Translations under genes and position numbers: made by a program
The notes under the pieces: generated by a model
The model's database searches: none
The model's input: only the letters and a program-made list of their open reading frames with translations
Told to the model about the DNA's origin: nothing
Source of the DNA: Firm-04 sp045617625
GTDB lineage: Bacteria; Bacillota; Clostridia; Oscillospirales; Ruminococcaceae
Length of the DNA stretch: 24,657 nt
Reading direction: 5' to 3'
Assembly: GCA_045617625.1 (NCBI GenBank)
Contig: JAZLJA010000041.1
Coordinates: forward strand, 1 to 24,657
Part shown: positions 14,544 to 20,780 of the stretch, one piece after another
Layout of the letters: each line of letters starts with the position of its first letter
Numbering within the stretch: position 1 is the stretch's first letter

Positions 14544-14948
14544 TCAAACTGCCCCGCCGTCCGATGTCTGCACGCAGAAAAACTCAATTTCCTCGTGCAG
14601 CGGACCCTCACAAAACGCAACGCGTGCGGGATAGGGCGGCTCGGCGGGAATCACGACATCTTTTGGTTCCACAAGAATCGGATATCCCGCCTGTCTGACC
14701 GTCTCCGCGCAGGCATCAGGATCATCCGCGGCAAACGCGATGTGACGAATCGCGCCCTTTTGCCGAATCCCCCCGCCGTTTGTGAAAATCTCCAGCAACG
14801 TGCCGCCCGCCGAGATCATCACACCGTCAGCCCATTCGCGCACAACGGAAAGCCCCAGCACATCGCAGTAAAATTCAAGCACCTTCTGATATTCCGCACC
14901 TTTTTCGCAGTTCATGGAAATGTGATGCACACCGGAGATCAATCCCAT
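14544..14948 (-). CDS. VOC-family (glyoxalase-like) metalloprotein
   Basis: A 134-aa protein with the two beta-alpha-beta-beta-beta modules of the vicinal oxygen chelate fold. Likely metal ligands are His8 or His9 (GVHHISM), Glu53 (LLEIF), His69 (RHIAF) and Glu122 (EEIEFF), the pattern of lactoylglutathione lyase relatives. The substrate cannot be decided; many such proteins act in aldehyde detoxification or as dioxygenase-like enzymes. AAGGAGG lies 7 nt before the ATG. It has its own promoter (14982-15010), whose -35 box overlaps the stop codon of the amidase C-terminal fragment. Confidence 0.85.
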   Translation of the reverse strand: MGLISGVHHISMNCEKGAEYQKVLEFYCDVLGLSVVREWADGVMISAGGTLLEIFTNGGGIRQKGAIRHIAFAADDPDACAETVRQAGYPILVEPKDVVIPAEPPYPARVAFCEGPLHEEIEFFCVQTSDGGAV

Positions 14949-14981
14949 GAAAACGCCTCCTTTTTTTTAGTCGTTGATTTT

Positions 14982-15010
14982 ATCGTATCACAAAACGATG
15001 ATTTTGTCAA
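14982..15010 (-). promoter_or_regulatory. Sigma-A promoter of the VOC gene
   Basis: On the minus strand, TTGACA (15005-15010), 17-bp spacer, TACGAT (14982-14987) preceded by TGA. The -35 box contains the TGA stop of the upstream amidase fragment. Confidence 0.75.
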
Positions 15011-15570
15011 GCCGCGCCCGCAAGCCATCGCTGCAATGCCGAAAAAATCGTAAACGCGACCTTATGCTGATACTCCTCGGTGCAAAGCAGTGCCGCTTCT
15101 TCAGGGTTCGACAAAAAGCCGCATTCTGCCATCACCATCGGATTTTTGCAGAAATAGCAGAGAAACAGCTCTTTGCCGCAGGATTTGATCTCACGGTTGT
15201 TCTCAGGCTGAAGCAGGGCACGAAACTGTCCCTGCATCATCTGCGCCAGCGATTCGCTCTCGTCATTGGTGGGCGCATAGAACATCTGCGCCCCGCTGTA
15301 TTTCGCATCGGTGAACTGATTCTGATGAATCGACACGCAAACCGCATTGTCATATTTGTTCAGCAGCGCAAGCCGATTGTCCATGTCCGAGCATTTCTGA
15401 TTGGCAATACCCTCCACGCCCTTGTCATGAATGGAACAATCCGTTTCCCGCGTCACCTCCACCCGATAGCCCGAAAGTTCGAGCATATCGCGCAGACAAA
15501 GCAGAATGTTCAGGTTGATGCCCTTTTCCGGAACACCATCCGCCGTCGAACAGCCCCCATCCATTCCGCC
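15007..15570 (-). pseudogene. cwlD: CwlD-like amidase, C-terminal fragment (3' part of the interrupted gene)
   Basis: The frame continues from the element boundary and encodes 187 residues of an Amidase_3 (N-acetylmuramoyl-L-alanine amidase) domain. Visible are the zinc ligand Glu in GVPEKG, the His ligand in VSIHQNQ, and the catalytic Glu in VMAECGFLSNPEE. YSGAQMFYAP and the CTEEYQHKV end region are CwlD-like. CwlD makes muramic delta-lactam in spore cortex. The fragment lacks the first zinc ligand (GHGG), which is in the other piece at 20299-20478, so alone it should be inactive. An internal ATG at 15564 exists but has no ribosome-binding site. Joined to the N-terminal piece it makes an intact 247-aa protein. 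Confidence 0.88.
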
Positions 15571-15590
15571 ATGCGGTGCATCAACTTAAA
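15569..15590. other. Left attachment site of the element
   Basis: The junction core CCATG (15569-15573) abuts the element half-site ATCAACTTAAA (15580-15590). The outer side is amidase coding sequence. The half-site is an inverted partner of TTTAGGTTGAT at the right end (10 of 11 positions match). Confidence 0.75.
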
Positions 15591-15635
15591 TGCAGCTGTG
15601 TTTTCATCGCATCCGTCTGTATGCAAAAATATAGG

Positions 15636-15664
15636 TTGACACTTGTACAGTTTTTTATTATAAT
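15636..15664 (+). promoter_or_regulatory. Full-consensus sigma-A promoter of the LRR-dockerin gene
   Basis: TTGACA (15636-15641), 17-bp spacer, TATAAT (15659-15664). Unlike the other promoters listed in this window it has no TG before the -10 box. It lies 46 bp inside the element's left half-site. Confidence 0.88.
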
Positions 15665-15725
15665 AAACATGGAATATCTCCCCGTTTCTCAATTTCGGAT
15701 CATCCTATGACGAAAGGAAAAAGCT

Positions 15726-17189
15726 ATGATTCAGTTCATCAAAAGAAGTGCATCGGTTCTTGCAGCGTTGCTGCTGTGCATCGGATTCTTACAGGCATTC
15801 CCTTCCGATTTGCTCGTGTATGCCGATGACAATGCGCTCTGCTTCGGAGATTTTGAATATTCCATCAGTGAATTTGACGAAGTCACCATTGTCAGATATC
15901 TTGGCTGCGATGCAGAGGTTACAGTGCCTGAAACGATTGAAGATTTACCTGTCAAGATCATCGGAAAAGAAGCTTTTAATGATAAATATTCGCTGAGCAG
16001 CGTGACACTTCCGAAGACTGTTCGGATGATTGAACGTCTCGCTTTCACAAATTGTCCGAAGCTGTCAAGTATCAACCTGCCGGAAGGATTGCAGAATATC
16101 AACGAATTCGCTTTTTCAGGCTGTACTGCGCTGAAAGAAATAAAACTGCCAACTTCACTGTGGACGCTTCAACATGGTGCTTTCAAGGGAACAGGATTAG
16201 AAAGCATTGAAATCCCTGCCTCACTGGAATATGGAACATCCGCATTTGAAGGCAGTTCAATCAAAGAAGCCGCGTTTGCCGATGGCTGCACCACAATCAT
16301 TGACAAACTGTTTTCCAACTGCACGACACTGGAAAAAGTCAATATTCCGCACAGCGTTACTTCCATCGGTGATTCTGTTTTCGAGAAATGTATGAATCTC
16401 GCAAACATCACCATTCCAGATTCCGTTACGAGTATCGGCAAACATGCTTTCTCAAACTGTTCTGCCATGAAAAGCATCACCATTCCTGATTCCGTCAAAA
16501 TTATTGGTGACAATGCTTTCCATTATTGCGAGAGCTTGACAAGCATCGTCATTCCGAATTCTGTGAAAAGTATTCATGATTGTGCTTTTGAGGGATGCAA
16601 GGCATTGAGCGACATCACCATTCCGAACTCTGTTTCAAGTATCGGGATAGGTACTTTCATGTACTGTTCCGGTCTGAAAAACGTCACCATTCCTGATTCT
16701 GTGACCAGTATCGGTCCTTTTGCTTTTCGGGACTGTTCTGCCCTGACAAGCATCATTATTCCTGATTCTGTGACAAGTATCGGCGCGAGTGCTTTCCTTG
16801 ATTGTGAGTCACTGACAAGCATCACGATTCCTGATTCTGTTACTCTGATTGATACGGCTGCTTTCAATGGATGCAGCAAATTAAAAACCGTCAATTATGG
16901 CGGAACCGAAACCGCCTGGAACAGCATTGCGTTCGGAGCAAAAAACGATGTTCTGCGTCAGGCAGGCATCACTTTCAAAGAAATACCCGAAGGAGACATC
17001 AACGGCGATGGCAAGGTGAACATCGCAGATGCGGTTTTGCTGTCCCGTATTGCCGCAGAAGATCAGACCGTTCCACAAGAACTTTCTGATCCCGATTGGT
17101 TTACAAGAATCGACATTCATCAGGATGGATTGATCACGATTTCCGACATTGCTGCATTGCTCTCGCTGATGCTTGCTTGTGACGGCTGA
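15726..17189 (+). CDS. Secreted BspA-type leucine-rich-repeat protein with C-terminal dockerin
   Basis: A 487-aa protein. The signal peptide is at residues 1-33 (basic start, then a SVLAALLLCIGFLQAF core, cleavage near VYA). About fourteen LRR_5 (BspA/Treponema type) repeats follow. From residue 205 to 388 they are eight exact 23-residue units of the form ITIPDSVTSIGxxAFxxCxx. The C-terminus (about 424-487) is a dockerin with one full calcium loop (DINGDGKVNIAD) and a second, less canonical one (DIHQDGLITISD). Such proteins bind surfaces, matrix proteins or polysaccharides; here the dockerin would plug it into a cohesin scaffold. GAAAGGA precedes the ATG. It is cargo of the element, transcribed opposite to the recombinase. 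Confidence 0.92.
   Translation: MIQFIKRSASVLAALLLCIGFLQAFPSDLLVYADDNALCFGDFEYSISEFDEVTIVRYLGCDAEVTVPETIEDLPVKIIGKEAFNDKYSLSSVTLPKTVRMIERLAFTNCPKLSSINLPEGLQNINEFAFSGCTALKEIKLPTSLWTLQHGAFKGTGLESIEIPASLEYGTSAFEGSSIKEAAFADGCTTIIDKLFSNCTTLEKVNIPHSVTSIGDSVFEKCMNLANITIPDSVTSIGKHAFSNCSAMKSITIPDSVKIIGDNAFHYCESLTSIVIPNSVKSIHDCAFEGCKALSDITIPNSVSSIGIGTFMYCSGLKNVTIPDSVTSIGPFAFRDCSALTSIIIPDSVTSIGASAFLDCESLTSITIPDSVTLIDTAAFNGCSKLKTVNYGGTETAWNSIAFGAKNDVLRQAGITFKEIPEGDINGDGKVNIADAVLLSRIAAEDQTVPQELSDPDWFTRIDIHQDGLITISDIAALLSLMLACDG
16338..16889 (+). repeat. Eight tandem 69-bp units in the LRR coding region
   Basis: The period is exactly 23 codons throughout, with strongly conserved stretches such as ACCATTCCTGATTC. 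The DNA similarity among units suggests recent expansion or gene-conversion between repeats and makes the tract prone to copy-number change and assembly collapse. Confidence 0.85.
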
Positions 17190-17372
17190 GCATTATACTG
17201 CGGCTGTTCCTTCACAAAATACAGCGGCAAAGCGACCAACTGTTCCTGTCTTCAGGCACATACCGATCCTGTTTCGATCGGATGTGTCGGCGCATATAAG
17301 AAGCTGAGCGAATGGGGCTTTTCAACCCGAGATGATGTTCTGCATCACTATCAGCTGGAAAGTCTTTCATGA
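17190..17372 (+). pseudogene. Possible cysteine-rich coding remnant downstream of the LRR-dockerin gene
   Basis: Directly after the TGA of the LRR gene the same frame stays open for 60 codons to TGA 17370-17372. It reads as plausible protein (YCGCSFTKYSGKATNCSC, then SIGCVGAYKKLSEWGFST and DDVLHHYQLESL), with six cysteines, but has no ATG, GTG or TTG start and no ribosome-binding site. It may be the tail of a gene whose front was lost when the LRR gene was inserted or rearranged. I do not recognise the family, and it could be chance. Confidence 0.3.
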
Positions 17373-17423
17373 CTGCAAATCGTTCAATCGTCCGCAGCAT
17401 AGTCATCGGGATTCGGCAAAAAA

Positions 17424-17452
17424 TGCAGGCTGTTATCACGAAACAGCCTGCA
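17424..17452 (-). terminator. Terminator after the serine recombinase (probably bidirectional)
   Basis: An 11-bp stem TGCAGGCTGTT / AACAGCCTGCA with a 7-nt loop, directly adjoining the recombinase stop at 17453. On the minus strand it is followed by TTTTTT; on the plus strand by ATTATATTTT. Confidence 0.85.
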
Positions 17453-19021
17453 TTATATTTTCCAGTGAATATGTATCTCCCGATCACCGCTTTCATTGGT
17501 CATGCCGATCTCAACATAGTCGATGAATTCGTCTGCAACCGTGCGGTCAAGCGCGTCAAAATGTGTATATTGTTCAGTCGGCGATTTCTCCCCCGCAGCG
17601 TTTTCCATGCGGGCATGGGTTGCCCGAATCTGCTCCTGCATCTCATCAATGCGCTGCGAAAGCAACTGCTCCTCGTCAGCGAGACTTTGACGGAACAGCG
17701 CATAATCAGCATTGGAAATCATGCCGTCCAGCTTGTCTTTATACATCTGCACCAGACGGTTCTGTGCAGACACCCGCTTTTCATTCAGCTTTGCAAGACT
17801 GCTTTCCAGCGCACCGAGCTGCTCCCCATACAGATTCGTGAACCGTATCTCATCAGACTGACAATATTCTGCAACGATGCTGTTCAGTTCACCGAGTATC
17901 GTCTGCTCCAGAGCCTTTCCGCTGATCGTGCGGATATTCCGGCAGTTCATCGCACCGATCTTGTAGGCAGCGCATTGCAGCCCGTAATAACGGATCGTTT
18001 TCGATTTATTATAATACACATTCCGCTTCATCGGTCTGCCGCAGACCGCACAGCGCACCTTGCCGGAAAGCGGCGACAGTTCCTGCGAGCATTTCCCGAC
18101 TCTTGTGTGACTGTTCAGACGCTCCTGCACTTTTGCCCATGTTTCCGCATCGATGATCGCTTCATGCGCATTCGGAATACGGATCCATTCATCGGGACGC
18201 ACCTTTTTCCGTTTCTTGTTCTTATAGCTGATATCATGTGATTTGCCCTGCACCAATGTGCCGAAATACATTTCGTTTCTCAGCATTCGGGCAATCGTGG
18301 ACTGCGTCCATAAACCTCGTGCGCTGCTGCTTTCGACATTGGCGTTTGCATATTTTGAACCGTTCTGCCGCTTGTAGGCACTCGGGCTCGGGATGCCCTG
18401 AGTGTTGAGTGTCGTGACGATCCTGCGATACCCTTCCCCGCTGACATAGAGCGCAAAGATCTGCCGCACGACAGGTGCGGTTTCCGCATCCACGATCAGA
18501 TGGTGCTTGTTTTCAGGGTCGATCCGATATCCGTATGGCGCAAATGAACCGATAAACTGTCCCTGCTCGCGTTTATATGAAAGCGTCCGACGAATTTTTG
18601 CCGATATGTCCTTGACGTACATTTCGTTGTAAGCAGATGTGAAAAGACGCATTGTTCCGTAGCTTTCGCTGTCTGTATCCGCATTGTCCGCAACACCGAT
18701 GAATCGAATCCCCCACTCAAGAAACTTGTCATTCAGGTACTGTTCAATGATGACCGTATCGCGTGAAAAGCGCGACTGATCTTTGCAGAGAACGATGTCG
18801 ATGCTGCCCTGCTCGCAGTCGTGCAGCAAGCGGGTGAATGACGGACGGCTGCGGTCAATGCCGCTGAAACCGTCGTCAACGTAAATGTCAAAGATCTCCC
18901 AGCCGCGCTCGATACAGTAATCGCGCAGCATTTCTTTCTGATTGCTGATGCTTCGGCTGTCATCACCGCCCTTGTTGTTGTCCTCGATGGACAGGCGGCA
19001 GTATATACCGACCTTTGGCAT
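17453..19021 (-). CDS. Large serine recombinase (integrase/excisionase of the element)
   Basis: A 522-aa protein with the three parts of large serine recombinases. The N-terminal resolvase domain (about 1-150) has the catalytic Ser11 in IYCRLS, SISNQKEML, and the arginine motif DQSRFSRD. A recombinase domain (about 160-280) contains PYGYRIDPENKHHL. A zinc-ribbon (CAVCGRPMKR ... CAAYKIGAMNC) follows, and then a long coiled coil (about 400-480), which controls directionality in this family. The catalytic residues look intact, so it should be active. SpoIVCA of the B. subtilis skin element and Tn5397 TndX are relatives in kind. It lies 30 nt after the small ORF at 19052-19171 and ends at a terminator. 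Same strand as the amidase it interrupts. Confidence 0.95.
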   Translation of the reverse strand: MPKVGIYCRLSIEDNNKGGDDSRSISNQKEMLRDYCIERGWEIFDIYVDDGFSGIDRSRPSFTRLLHDCEQGSIDIVLCKDQSRFSRDTVIIEQYLNDKFLEWGIRFIGVADNADTDSESYGTMRLFTSAYNEMYVKDISAKIRRTLSYKREQGQFIGSFAPYGYRIDPENKHHLIVDAETAPVVRQIFALYVSGEGYRRIVTTLNTQGIPSPSAYKRQNGSKYANANVESSSARGLWTQSTIARMLRNEMYFGTLVQGKSHDISYKNKKRKKVRPDEWIRIPNAHEAIIDAETWAKVQERLNSHTRVGKCSQELSPLSGKVRCAVCGRPMKRNVYYNKSKTIRYYGLQCAAYKIGAMNCRNIRTISGKALEQTILGELNSIVAEYCQSDEIRFTNLYGEQLGALESSLAKLNEKRVSAQNRLVQMYKDKLDGMISNADYALFRQSLADEEQLLSQRIDEMQEQIRATHARMENAAGEKSPTEQYTHFDALDRTVADEFIDYVEIGMTNESGDREIHIHWKI

Positions 19022-19051
19022 GACCGCACCCCCTTCATTGATGTTATCTCA

Positions 19052-19171
19052 TCAGCTTGTTTTTTTCAGCTTTTCGCTCACAACCCTTTCCACCTTCCTG
19101 GTGATTTCCTTTTGCAGCTGCTCCTTAGACTGTGTGTGAAAGCTGCTGCGGGGTTTCAGTTTCTCCTTCAT
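19052..19171 (-). CDS. 39-aa basic protein upstream of the serine recombinase
   Basis: ATG 19171 to TGA 19052, with GGAGGG 5 nt before the start. The sequence begins MKEKLKPRSSFHTQSKEQ and is charged and helical throughout, with a Lys-rich end (SEKLKKTS). It lies 30 nt upstream of the recombinase on the same strand, so they are co-transcribed. Inference: a small basic partner next to a serine integrase could be a recombination directionality factor; nothing in the sequence proves that. Confidence 0.6.
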   Translation of the reverse strand: MKEKLKPRSSFHTQSKEQLQKEITRKVERVVSEKLKKTS

Positions 19172-19299
19172 GTTATCCCTCCTCGGCTTTACATACTATG
19201 ACGAAGGGATGCTGCATATGATTTTTTGGTAAGTTCTTTATCATAAATGCACAATCATTGAAAATCCAAGGAATAACGCATTTCTCCCCTGACAGCCAA

Positions 19300-19347
19300 A
19301 AGGCGCACGGTCAACGGAAATCCGATGGTCGTGCGCCTTGCTTTTTT
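19300..19347. terminator. Terminator-like hairpin between the zinc-ribbon gene and the small ORF
   Basis: A 10-bp stem AAGGCGCACG / CGTGCGCCTT (19300-19309, 19330-19339) with an inner CGG/CCG pairing. On the plus strand it is followed by GCTTTTTT; on the minus strand by TTGG after a TT-ending stem, which is weaker. It lies about 100 nt downstream of the minus-strand zinc-ribbon gene, whose transcripts it may end. Confidence 0.7.
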
Positions 19348-19437
19348 CTGATATTCTGTTCTTTTGACAGAGCGAAGCCTTCTCCTCGTGCTTCAACATC
19401 CGGTACGGTTTTTCCTGAAGTTTCTCCTTTGAAGCTA

Positions 19438-19878
19438 TCATCTTGGAGGCAGCTTCTTGCCGCAACGAGCGCAATACGTTAAAGGACCTCCTCTGCCAAA
19501 AAACGAATTGCAATACGGGCAGCGACGTCCGCCTTTGCCGTATGCGAAATAAATGCCGACACAACAAACAATGAAACCGCAAATGAATATGCCGATTGCA
19601 ATTTTTGCAGCGAGTAGTGTTCCGCCCATCCATACAAACAGAGCGGCAATCGGAATGGATATCAGATAGATTATGAAGCAAATGTTTGACAGTTCCCGAT
19701 ATTTCAAATAATGATCCTCTGCTGCCTTGTAGGCTTTTTCGAGTTCTTTTTTGTATTGTTTTCGCTTTTCTTCGATATCTTCCGATTCAGGCGCATTGTC
19801 CGCAATCGGTGCGTTACAATACGGGCACTGGGCATAATTGTTTACCAGAACCTCTCCGCATTTTGAACAGACTTGCAT
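19438..19878 (-). CDS. Membrane protein with two zinc ribbons (element cargo)
   Basis: A 146-aa protein. The N-terminal zinc ribbon is CSKCGE ... CPYCNAPI (residues 4-24). A charged coiled-coil segment (EKRKQYKKELEKAYKAAEDH) follows, then two transmembrane helices (about 67-84 and 90-111), and a C-terminal zinc ribbon CPYCNSFF ... CARCGKKLP (120-143). Both ribbons should face the cytoplasm. AAAGGAG lies 6 nt before the ATG. Function unknown; proteins of this build are common near mobile elements and may sense or scaffold. It lies wholly within the element. Confidence 0.78.
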   Translation of the reverse strand: MQVCSKCGEVLVNNYAQCPYCNAPIADNAPESEDIEEKRKQYKKELEKAYKAAEDHYLKYRELSNICFIIYLISIPIAALFVWMGGTLLAAKIAIGIFICGFIVCCVGIYFAYGKGGRRCPYCNSFFGRGGPLTYCARCGKKLPPR

Positions 19879-20283
19879 ATATCGCTCCTTTTCTCCATTA
19901 CAAAATATACTGTGATATCAGCACATGGCTGATGTTATGATAATACTATAAATCGTCGAAAAATGCAATTCTGCTGAACACCAGTCCGAATCTATATCCA
20001 CGGAATATCCTGCATTTTCTCATGATTTCTCCCGATTCCTTTCATATTCGTGAAATTGCGTGAAACGCTTCATTTTTGTGGATTCGGTTCAGAAACAACG
20101 CAGATACATAAAAAATCACATAAAAAATCCGTAATTCCGCTTATTCTCATTTTCGGTGTGTATCCTCCCCATTTATTGTGCGTAAAAAAAGAATCCCGAT
20201 GAACACGAGTGCGCATCGAGATTCTCAAAAACAACGTATTTACAGTAAGATATATGATTTCGCAGAATGACAGCGGACGTAGT
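19879..20283. other. Right end of the element, non-coding apart from terminator and att half-site
   Basis: About 405 bp without a supported gene and visibly AT-rich. It contains the palindrome ATCAGC-ACATG-GCTGAT (19917-19933) upstream of the zinc-ribbon gene, a possible regulatory site. It also holds the terminator at 20184-20224. A minus-strand frame crosses the region but reads into the amidase in the wrong register and has no family features. Confidence 0.6.
20184..20224 (-). terminator. Terminator just inside the right end of the element
   Basis: On the minus strand, an 11-bp stem GAATCTCGATG / CATCGGGATTC (one G-U) followed by seven T residues. It lies about 75 bp past the amidase junction and would end any transcript coming from the interrupted amidase promoter. 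Confidence 0.88.
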
Positions 20284-20301
20284 TTAGGTTGATTCCCCAT
20301 G
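20283..20301. other. Right attachment site of the element
   Basis: The half-site TTTAGGTTGAT (20283-20293) abuts the junction core CCATG (20297-20301), beyond which is amidase coding sequence. Fusing both element ends gives an attP-like site whose arms TTTAAGTTGAT and TTTAGGTTGAT are inverted around a 14-bp centre. Confidence 0.75.
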
Positions 20302-20478
20302 TCCCGCATCCAGCACGAACACCACATCGCGTGCCGCGCCCTGCGAAACTGTCGTCAGTGCTGCCTGTTCATTTGCCGCAGTCCGTGTCAGCGCGATTTT
20401 CACCCCCACTGCACACAACACCGCCATAAGCAGCATAAATCCGCTGTTTCGCACCAGTTTTTTCGTGATAGCCTGCAT
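20284..20478 (-). pseudogene. cwlD: CwlD-like amidase, N-terminal fragment (5' part of the interrupted gene)
   Basis: ATG 20478 has GGAGG 9 nt upstream. It encodes MQAITKKLVRNSGFMLLMAV and further hydrophobic residues (a signal anchor, about 12-30), a linker, and VVFVLDAGH, the first strand of Amidase_3 with the zinc-binding His60. Four codons past the junction (GEST) the element sequence brings a stop, TAA at 20284. The piece therefore makes only a 64-aa anchor without catalytic power. True amidase sequence covers 20299-20478. The upstream region has no clear sigma-A promoter on this strand but has a weak sporulation-sigma-like match. Confidence 0.88.
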
Positions 20479-20509
20479 TGCCGCATCCCTCCTGCATGAT
20501 TTGGTACAT

Positions 20510-20537
20510 GAATATGCCCGCTGTGCCGTTTTTATGC
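20510..20537 (-). promoter_or_regulatory. Weak candidate sporulation-sigma promoter upstream of the amidase
   Basis: On the minus strand, GCATA (20533-20537), a 16-bp spacer, and CATATTC (20510-20516). This is near the known sigma-G pattern (GHATR, about 18 bp, CATNHTA) but is imperfect in spacing and in the last -10 base. The start would fall just before the ribosome-binding site. Low confidence. Confidence 0.25.
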
Positions 20538-20551
20538 GCCGCACAATTCGA

Positions 20552-20580
20552 TTAACTTTTGTCCGAAACTATGCTATACT
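20552..20580 (+). promoter_or_regulatory. Sigma-A promoter for the small gene at 20616
   Basis: TTAACT (20552-20557), 17-bp spacer, TATACT (20575-20580) with extended TGC. The ATG at 20616 is 36 nt beyond the -10 box. Confidence 0.65.
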
Positions 20581-20615
20581 GAAAGCAACAAATCCAAAAA
20601 GAAAGAAGGCATCAT

Positions 20616-20768
20616 CATGGGAATTCTCAAAAAGATTCTGTGCAAACTTGCAGGCACCAGCGAGGAACTTGAAACATTTTGAATGAAAAAGGAATCTGCG
20701 TCGAATATGTGGAAGGATATGAAGCCCTGCACCCGAACCCCAGGCTTGCGCGATATTTTTTCATATTG
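20616..20768 (+). pseudogene. Small gene with a one-base frameshift
   Basis: ATG 20616 with AGAAGG upstream gives MGILKKILCKLAGTSEELETF and then TGA at 20679-20681. One base back, in the -1 register, the text continues as good protein: LNEKGICVEYVEGYEALHPN and then PRLARYFF. The break is in the run TTTT, so a missing T (mutation or sequencing error) explains it. The intact product would be roughly 50 aa. The 3' end is unclear, because the second register runs on antisense through the neighbouring gene. Family not recognised. It has its own promoter. Confidence 0.5.
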
Positions 20769-20780
20769 AGGTTTGGAGAA

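Larger units (their letters stand above)
15569..20301. mobile_element. 4,728-bp serine-recombinase element interrupting a CwlD-like amidase gene
   Basis: The boundaries are set by the split amidase gene. CCATG (CATGG on the minus strand) is present once at each end (15569-15573 and 20297-20301), and deleting one copy plus everything between fuses the two amidase pieces exactly in frame, rebuilding LDAGHGGMDGG. Inside are a large serine recombinase (minus), a 39-aa ORF before it, a secreted LRR-dockerin protein (plus), a zinc-ribbon membrane protein (minus), and a terminator just inside the right end. No transfer, relaxase or phage genes are seen. The known parallel is the skin element of B. 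subtilis sigK, removed by the serine recombinase SpoIVCA; excision here is inferred, not shown. Confidence 0.88.

Noticed and set aside
16338..16889. CRISPR or non-coding satellite
   Set aside because: The 69-bp period is 23 codons of a leucine-rich repeat inside one long reading frame.
17212..17496. 94-codon minus-strand frame overlapping the recombinase end
   Set aside because: It runs through the terminator hairpin and has no ribosome-binding site; the plus-strand frame there is more protein-like.
15569..20301. Integrative conjugative element or prophage
   Set aside because: At 4.7 kb it contains no relaxase, coupling protein, replication or phage structural genes.
20070..20327. 85-codon minus-strand frame across the right element junction
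   Set aside because: It is out of register with the amidase, crosses the terminator hairpin, and has no ribosome-binding site.
20616..20768. Programmed frameshift in the small gene
   Set aside because: The TTTTGA site is not a canonical X-XXY-YYZ slippery sequence in the zero frame, and no stimulatory structure was seen; a simple one-base loss is more likely.
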